Source: Bacteroidota bacterium (lineage in GTDB: Bacteria > Bacteroidota > Bacteroidia > Bacteroidales > UBA7960). From it: 37,505 nucleotides of DNA. The notes under the pieces are model-generated. The model was not told the origin of the DNA and did no database searches. It saw nothing but the letters and a program-made list of their open reading frames with translations. Positions within the stretch are counted from its first letter, which is position 1. Each line of letters starts with the position of its first letter. Positions 33,992 to 37,505 of this stretch are shown here, in pieces. A program made the position numbers and the translations under genes. Where the stretch lies: positions 1 to 37,505 of the forward strand of contig JAGXRQ010000052.1 in the NCBI GenBank assembly GCA_018335675.1. Direction: 5' to 3'.

Positions 33992-36900
33992 CTAGTTTAT
34001 TACATTGAGTTTTATTGTTTTTGTTTCATTAGTATTGATATCTCTAACTCTAATGAAATATAATCCTGAAGGAAGCCGGTTTCTGTTTAAAACAATTTTC
34101 TCTCCCGACTTGGCATCCGTTGATATTATTACTACACCCAGTGTATTTAATAGTTGTATTTCGTAACTGCTATTGTTATCATTGTTTATTTCAATAAATG
34201 CCACTGTTGTCATCGGATTTGGATAAATACTTATGGCATTAGCCAAATTATAAGAGTCATTTATTGAATTATCATCATCATCGTCATCATCGTCGTCGTC
34301 ATCATCATCATCATCATCATCGTCTTCTTCATATTTAATGGCAATATGCCAGTCTGCTCCTCCATTATTATTCCAGTTAGAACCACCATAATACAAAACA
34401 AAATCGAGGCTTGAAACAATTTGAGATGAGTTATTAAATGGTCCTATGTTTACAAACCAATAATCTCCGCTATTTTGGAAAGGAGTTTGAACAGCCGGTC
34501 CGGTGCCGGCATGTAAGTTGCTGCCTTGAGGCCAATATGCCTCAATTGGCTGTTGCCAGCCATTAACTCCCCAATGTAATTTTGAGGTTGCGGTCATATT
34601 TGCATCATTCTTAACAATTATGGTAATCTTATCATTCTGATTTGGCTCAGCAGGATACCAGCTAACGCCATTTGGGAAATCACTTAATACATTAATGCTC
34701 ATTGTGTAAGCTAATTGACTGTATCTGCCTTCGCTGTCTTTTACCCTGAAGGTGAAACTTGTTAATGGGTTGCCTGTTATGCCTACAGGAGGAGTGTATC
34801 TTAGATTAGCTACAACCGGATAATCCTGGCCGGAAGTTATAGGTATGCCATTATATGTGAGGTTTCCTTGAGTAACAGTGCTCTCAATCTTAATTCCTGC
34901 AAAAGTTGCGCCTCCTGTTCCCTGAAAATAAAAATCAGATTCAGAAAAGTCGTAATGCTGATTTACTATAGTTGTAATGCCGGCATTAGCTCCTACAGGG
35001 TTGTCTGAAGGGGAGTTGTTAATTGTTATATGATAGTCATTTCCTCCATTGTTATCCCATTCGCTTCCATTTCTTACAACAAATGCCACAGTATTAACAA
35101 CTTGAGCTGCATTATTGAATGGGCCTATTACAACTTTGAAAACACCATCTCCACTATCAGTAAATTGAGTTTCAACAGCAGGACCTGTGCCATTAAACAA
35201 AGTTGTTCCACTTGGCCAATAGCTTGCATGTGGTGTTTGCCATGATGAGCCTGAATTATTGACGCCCCAGTGAAGATATGTACTTGAATTTGCATACGAC
35301 GCAGTAATAGTTATATATTCATTCAGGTTTGGATTTTGAGGAGACCAGTTTACATTTCCTCCGCCTGATCCACTGCTGTCTCCAACCCAAACATGCTGTA
35401 TCGGCGATTTTGCAACATTTCCGTTATTGTCTCTTGCTTCAACATAATAATTAATCATAACATTTTGCAATCCTGCAATTTCTGCCGAATATTCTTTTGC
35501 TTTGTATGTTGGTAAAGGATTTGTTATAGAAGGAAAAGTTATGCCTGTCATCGGAATTTCTTGCCATTCGCTTACACCGGCTCCTCCTGAGTATGTTCTT
35601 GTTACTACAGAAGTAGCAGTATGAACGCCCTCATCAACAAGGCGATACTTAAGTTTCACGGATTGCAATCCTGAATGGTCGTAAACGTATGTCCATACTT
35701 TAAAATCAGACGACATCACACCAACAGCATCCCATTCAACATCTCCCGGATTATATGGAAATCTTTGCGGGAGATAAATTGATGGTGGGGTAAGGTCAGA
35801 ATAACTTCCACCCAATACATTTGCTGCAGCGGCTACTGCCAAGTTGCATGCTCTTGCAGGGTGAGAGTCCCACATCTCTGTTCCATCCCAATACCAATAG
35901 CAGCTTGTTTGCGCATTCAGATAGTATTTCCATGCATTTACTGTGTGTGCAGATGAAGGATTTACCTGTTGTGCAGTTTGAACAATGTTTTTTGCTGCTG
36001 TGATAATTCCCCAGCTGTTTCGGTCGGGGCTGTAATTTGGAGTACCATTATAATTGCCCGGGTCCCCATTCCATTTTTTAAACTCAGGGTCGCCGGAGTC
36101 GGCACCCACCCAACTTCCATCTTGAACATGAATAATATCATTTGGGTTGGGGGGAAACATTTCCAGGTAATCCTGTATTGTAGTGCAAACAAATCTACTT
36201 GATTGAGACCCCAGCCAGCTTACAAAATTCGAGAAATTTCCTCCGTAATATCCTTCAGAACCTCCACCGTAATTATCTCCGTCGTGGTGCAGTACTATCA
36301 ATATTGGATGATTAGGATCTGTATTATAACTTTCAAGCTGACTCATCACATAGTCATAGTTTAATGCTCCAAATCCGCCTCTGCCGTCTTCATTACCGAG
36401 GTATCTTGATGCAGGCACTGCAATAATTTTTTTAGCAGCGCCGGTTTGAGGATCTATATATTGAACATATTTTGGTTGGTGAGCCCATCTTGCGGAAACA
36501 GGCGCCGGGCACCATAACCCGTTTAAGCTTGTCCAATCGTTTGGGTTTGGATTTAATATGTCTGCCTTATTGGGCCGCTTAACTCCCGTTCCATCTCCAA
36601 CTGGAGCTCCAATAGATGCTCTCTCGAAATTGAAGTTATCTACCAAAGCCCATTCAATTCCTTCATCAACCAATGCGGGTATCATCCTTACAGAAAAGGC
36701 ATTTTCAGGAGGAAATATACCTTTTGAATATGTGTAACTAGGGAAGTTGGTTGCAAATATATTCCTGTGGTCTTGTATTGATTTACGAATATCATAATAA
36801 TCAATCAATCCCATCAATGGGTGGTGATAACCAAAGCCAACCAGGTCGATTCTCGGATTGTTTCTAACAGTTTTTTGTCCGGTTATATAATTCCAGTGAG

Positions 36901-37279
36901 ATTTCCAGTTGTTGAAACTCCCATTGCAGGCATTGGCTGCCGCAATGTTGTTAAGATTTTCAACCAATGACCCCGAAAAACTAACTTGTGCACCAAAATT
37001 TCCAAATCCTGCATTAATACCCATTTGCACAGCATTTTTTGGCCAGTCGGTATAGGGCCCGACTCTCTGATTAAAAACATCATATAAGTTAAACGAATAT
37101 GCACCGCTATTGGCTGTAGTAATAATGCTTTCGTAAGGCTTGTAAATAGGCTGATGCATGTGCCACAAAAAAGCAATGTAAATTTTAGGGTTTTTACTTG
37201 TGTCGGTTGTGTCGGTGCTTGCTTTAGAAACAATAGGCAATAATAGCGCAACCATTAAGGTTAGCAGTACTTTTTTCAT
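33992..37279 (-). CDS. Secreted GH57-family glycoside hydrolase with two CBM-like modules, poly-Asp and T9SS domain
   Basis: A 1095-residue exported enzyme, probably acting on alpha-glucans. After the signal peptide (about 1-20), the GH57 domain (about 30-420) shows the WHMHQP motif (near residue 39), VGFGYHHPLMG, the FPPENAFS region with the likely nucleophile glutamate (near 189), and the VLHHDGDNYGGG loop. Two homologous beta modules follow (about 641-750 and 869-980), each with LHWGVN, YWP-G, a GPFNN loop and a closing WNNNGG- or WDNNGG-type motif, resembling starch-binding CBM25/26. A cadherin-like segment lies between them. Then come 18 aspartates (986-1003) and a T9SS type A domain (about 1015-1095, IYPNP). 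The start ATG lies 27 bp from an IS30 transposase stop, so its promoter region has probably been replaced. The CBM family is a tentative call. Confidence 0.87.
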   Translation of the reverse strand: MKKVLLTLMVALLLPIVSKASTDTTDTSKNPKIYIAFLWHMHQPIYKPYESIITTANSGAYSFNLYDVFNQRVGPYTDWPKNAVQMGINAGFGNFGAQVSFSGSLVENLNNIAAANACNGSFNNWKSHWNYITGQKTVRNNPRIDLVGFGYHHPLMGLIDYYDIRKSIQDHRNIFATNFPSYTYSKGIFPPENAFSVRMIPALVDEGIEWALVDNFNFERASIGAPVGDGTGVKRPNKADILNPNPNDWTSLNGLWCPAPVSARWAHQPKYVQYIDPQTGAAKKIIAVPASRYLGNEDGRGGFGALNYDYVMSQLESYNTDPNHPILIVLHHDGDNYGGGSEGYYGGNFSNFVSWLGSQSSRFVCTTIQDYLEMFPPNPNDIIHVQDGSWVGADSGDPEFKKWNGDPGNYNGTPNYSPDRNSWGIITAAKNIVQTAQQVNPSSAHTVNAWKYYLNAQTSCYWYWDGTEMWDSHPARACNLAVAAAANVLGGSYSDLTPPSIYLPQRFPYNPGDVEWDAVGVMSSDFKVWTYVYDHSGLQSVKLKYRLVDEGVHTATSVVTRTYSGGAGVSEWQEIPMTGITFPSITNPLPTYKAKEYSAEIAGLQNVMINYYVEARDNNGNVAKSPIQHVWVGDSSGSGGGNVNWSPQNPNLNEYITITASYANSSTYLHWGVNNSGSSWQTPHASYWPSGTTLFNGTGPAVETQFTDSGDGVFKVVIGPFNNAAQVVNTVAFVVRNGSEWDNNGGNDYHITINNSPSDNPVGANAGITTIVNQHYDFSESDFYFQGTGGATFAGIKIESTVTQGNLTYNGIPITSGQDYPVVANLRYTPPVGITGNPLTSFTFRVKDSEGRYSQLAYTMSINVLSDFPNGVSWYPAEPNQNDKITIIVKNDANMTATSKLHWGVNGWQQPIEAYWPQGSNLHAGTGPAVQTPFQNSGDYWFVNIGPFNNSSQIVSSLDFVLYYGGSNWNNNGGADWHIAIKYEEDDDDDDDDDDDDDDDDDDNSINDSYNLANAISIYPNPMTTVAFIEINNDNNSSYEIQLLNTLGVVIISTDAKSGEKIVLNRNRLPSGLYFIRVRDINTNETKTIKLNVIN
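34271..34324 (-). repeat. In-frame GAT/GAC trinucleotide repeat encoding 18 Asp
   Basis: Eighteen consecutive Asp codons (GAT with interspersed GAC) join the second CBM-like module to the sorting domain of the GH57 protein. The mixed codons make slippage less likely than in a pure repeat, but two pure GAT runs of four and seven codons remain. Confidence 0.97.
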
Positions 37280-37306
37280 TTTATAATCCTTTTAATTCCG
37301 CTGAAT

Positions 37307-37505
37307 TCAAGTCACAAATGCAACTTTTTGTTTAATCAAATTTAATGATAAAAATTCAATTGGTGATAAGAACCCCAATTTTTTTCTTGGTCTGTTATTT
37401 AACTTGTGTTGAACATATTGAATTTGTTGATTAGTAATATTTTCAAAAGAAGACCCTTTAGGAAAGTATTGCCTGATAAGCCCATTTATATTTTCATTAG
37501 CACCT
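37307..37505 (-). mobile_element. IS30-family transposase, C-terminal end (cut by window edge)
   Basis: The minus-strand frame from 37505 to the TGA at 37307-37309 encodes 65 residues. It opens ANENINGLIRQYFPKG, continues with HKLNNRPRKKLGF and LSPIEF, and ends VAFVT. This is the conserved end of the IS30-family DDE integrase domain, with the glutamate of the catalytic triad expected in ANENING, as in Bacteroidota elements such as IS4351. The N-terminus lies outside the window. The element's inverted repeat should overlap or closely follow the stop codon (about 37285-37320). It ends 27 bp from the GH57 start codon and in the same orientation. The terminal repeat and target duplication cannot be defined from one end. 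Confidence 0.9.

Overview
The window looks like a chromosomal piece of a low-GC Bacteroidota bacterium, probably Bacteroidales/Marinilabiliales-like or an uncultured relative. Several signs point there: three secreted giants end in type IX secretion (T9SS) type A C-terminal domains, a TonB-dependent receptor is paired with a DUF4249 lipoprotein, and there is an S46 dipeptidyl-peptidase of DPP7 type. Starts usually lack Shine-Dalgarno sequences, some upstream regions carry Bacteroidota-type -7 boxes (TAnnTTTG), and the right edge holds an IS30-family transposase end. No rRNA, tRNA or CRISPR array is visible.

Layout. 226-10473 (minus): a 1990-residue adhesin-like T9SS protein with a YDG/MBG repeat array, then a 1288-residue secreted endonuclease I ending in a dockerin pair. 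Each has a clear terminator. 10593-13081 (minus): a LuxE-like acyl-protein synthetase translationally coupled to gpmI. 13161-13250: a perfect 7-bp tandem array. 13248-16031 (minus): an ABC block with a MacB-type permease, an MlaF-like ATPase and an MlaE-like permease. 16234-20351 (plus): a small lipoprotein, a SprT-like metalloprotein, manC and a DPP7-type peptidase, closed by a terminator built from 7-bp repeats. 20488-23843 (plus): the TonB receptor and DUF4249 pair. 23850-27834 (minus): alkaline phosphatase, a P-loop protein, and a molybdate/tungstate-type ABC ATPase and permease without a visible binding protein. 27938-29668 (minus): a C69 dipeptidase, again followed by a 7-bp array. 29853-33971 (plus): two tandem M14 carboxypeptidase paralogues, one with a T9SS domain and one with dockerins. 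33992-37279 (minus): a GH57-family glycosidase with two carbohydrate-binding-like modules and an 18-Asp tract. 37307-37505: the C-terminal end of an IS30 transposase, 27 bp from the GH57 start.

How it fits together: the exported products (DPP7, C69, two M14 enzymes, alkaline phosphatase, endonuclease I, GH57) describe a cell that degrades external protein, nucleic acid and alpha-glucan and takes products up through TonB systems. The rest is housekeeping: glycolysis, GDP-mannose supply, outer-membrane lipid transport and oxyanion uptake.

The least explained signal is the set of three intergenic arrays with a strict 7-bp period. Each begins at or within a few bases of a stop codon and points downstream. 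Two of them share nearly the same heptamer, although they lie 7.5 kb apart on opposite strands. The second most interesting signal is the swap of T9SS and dockerin C-termini between adjacent paralogues.
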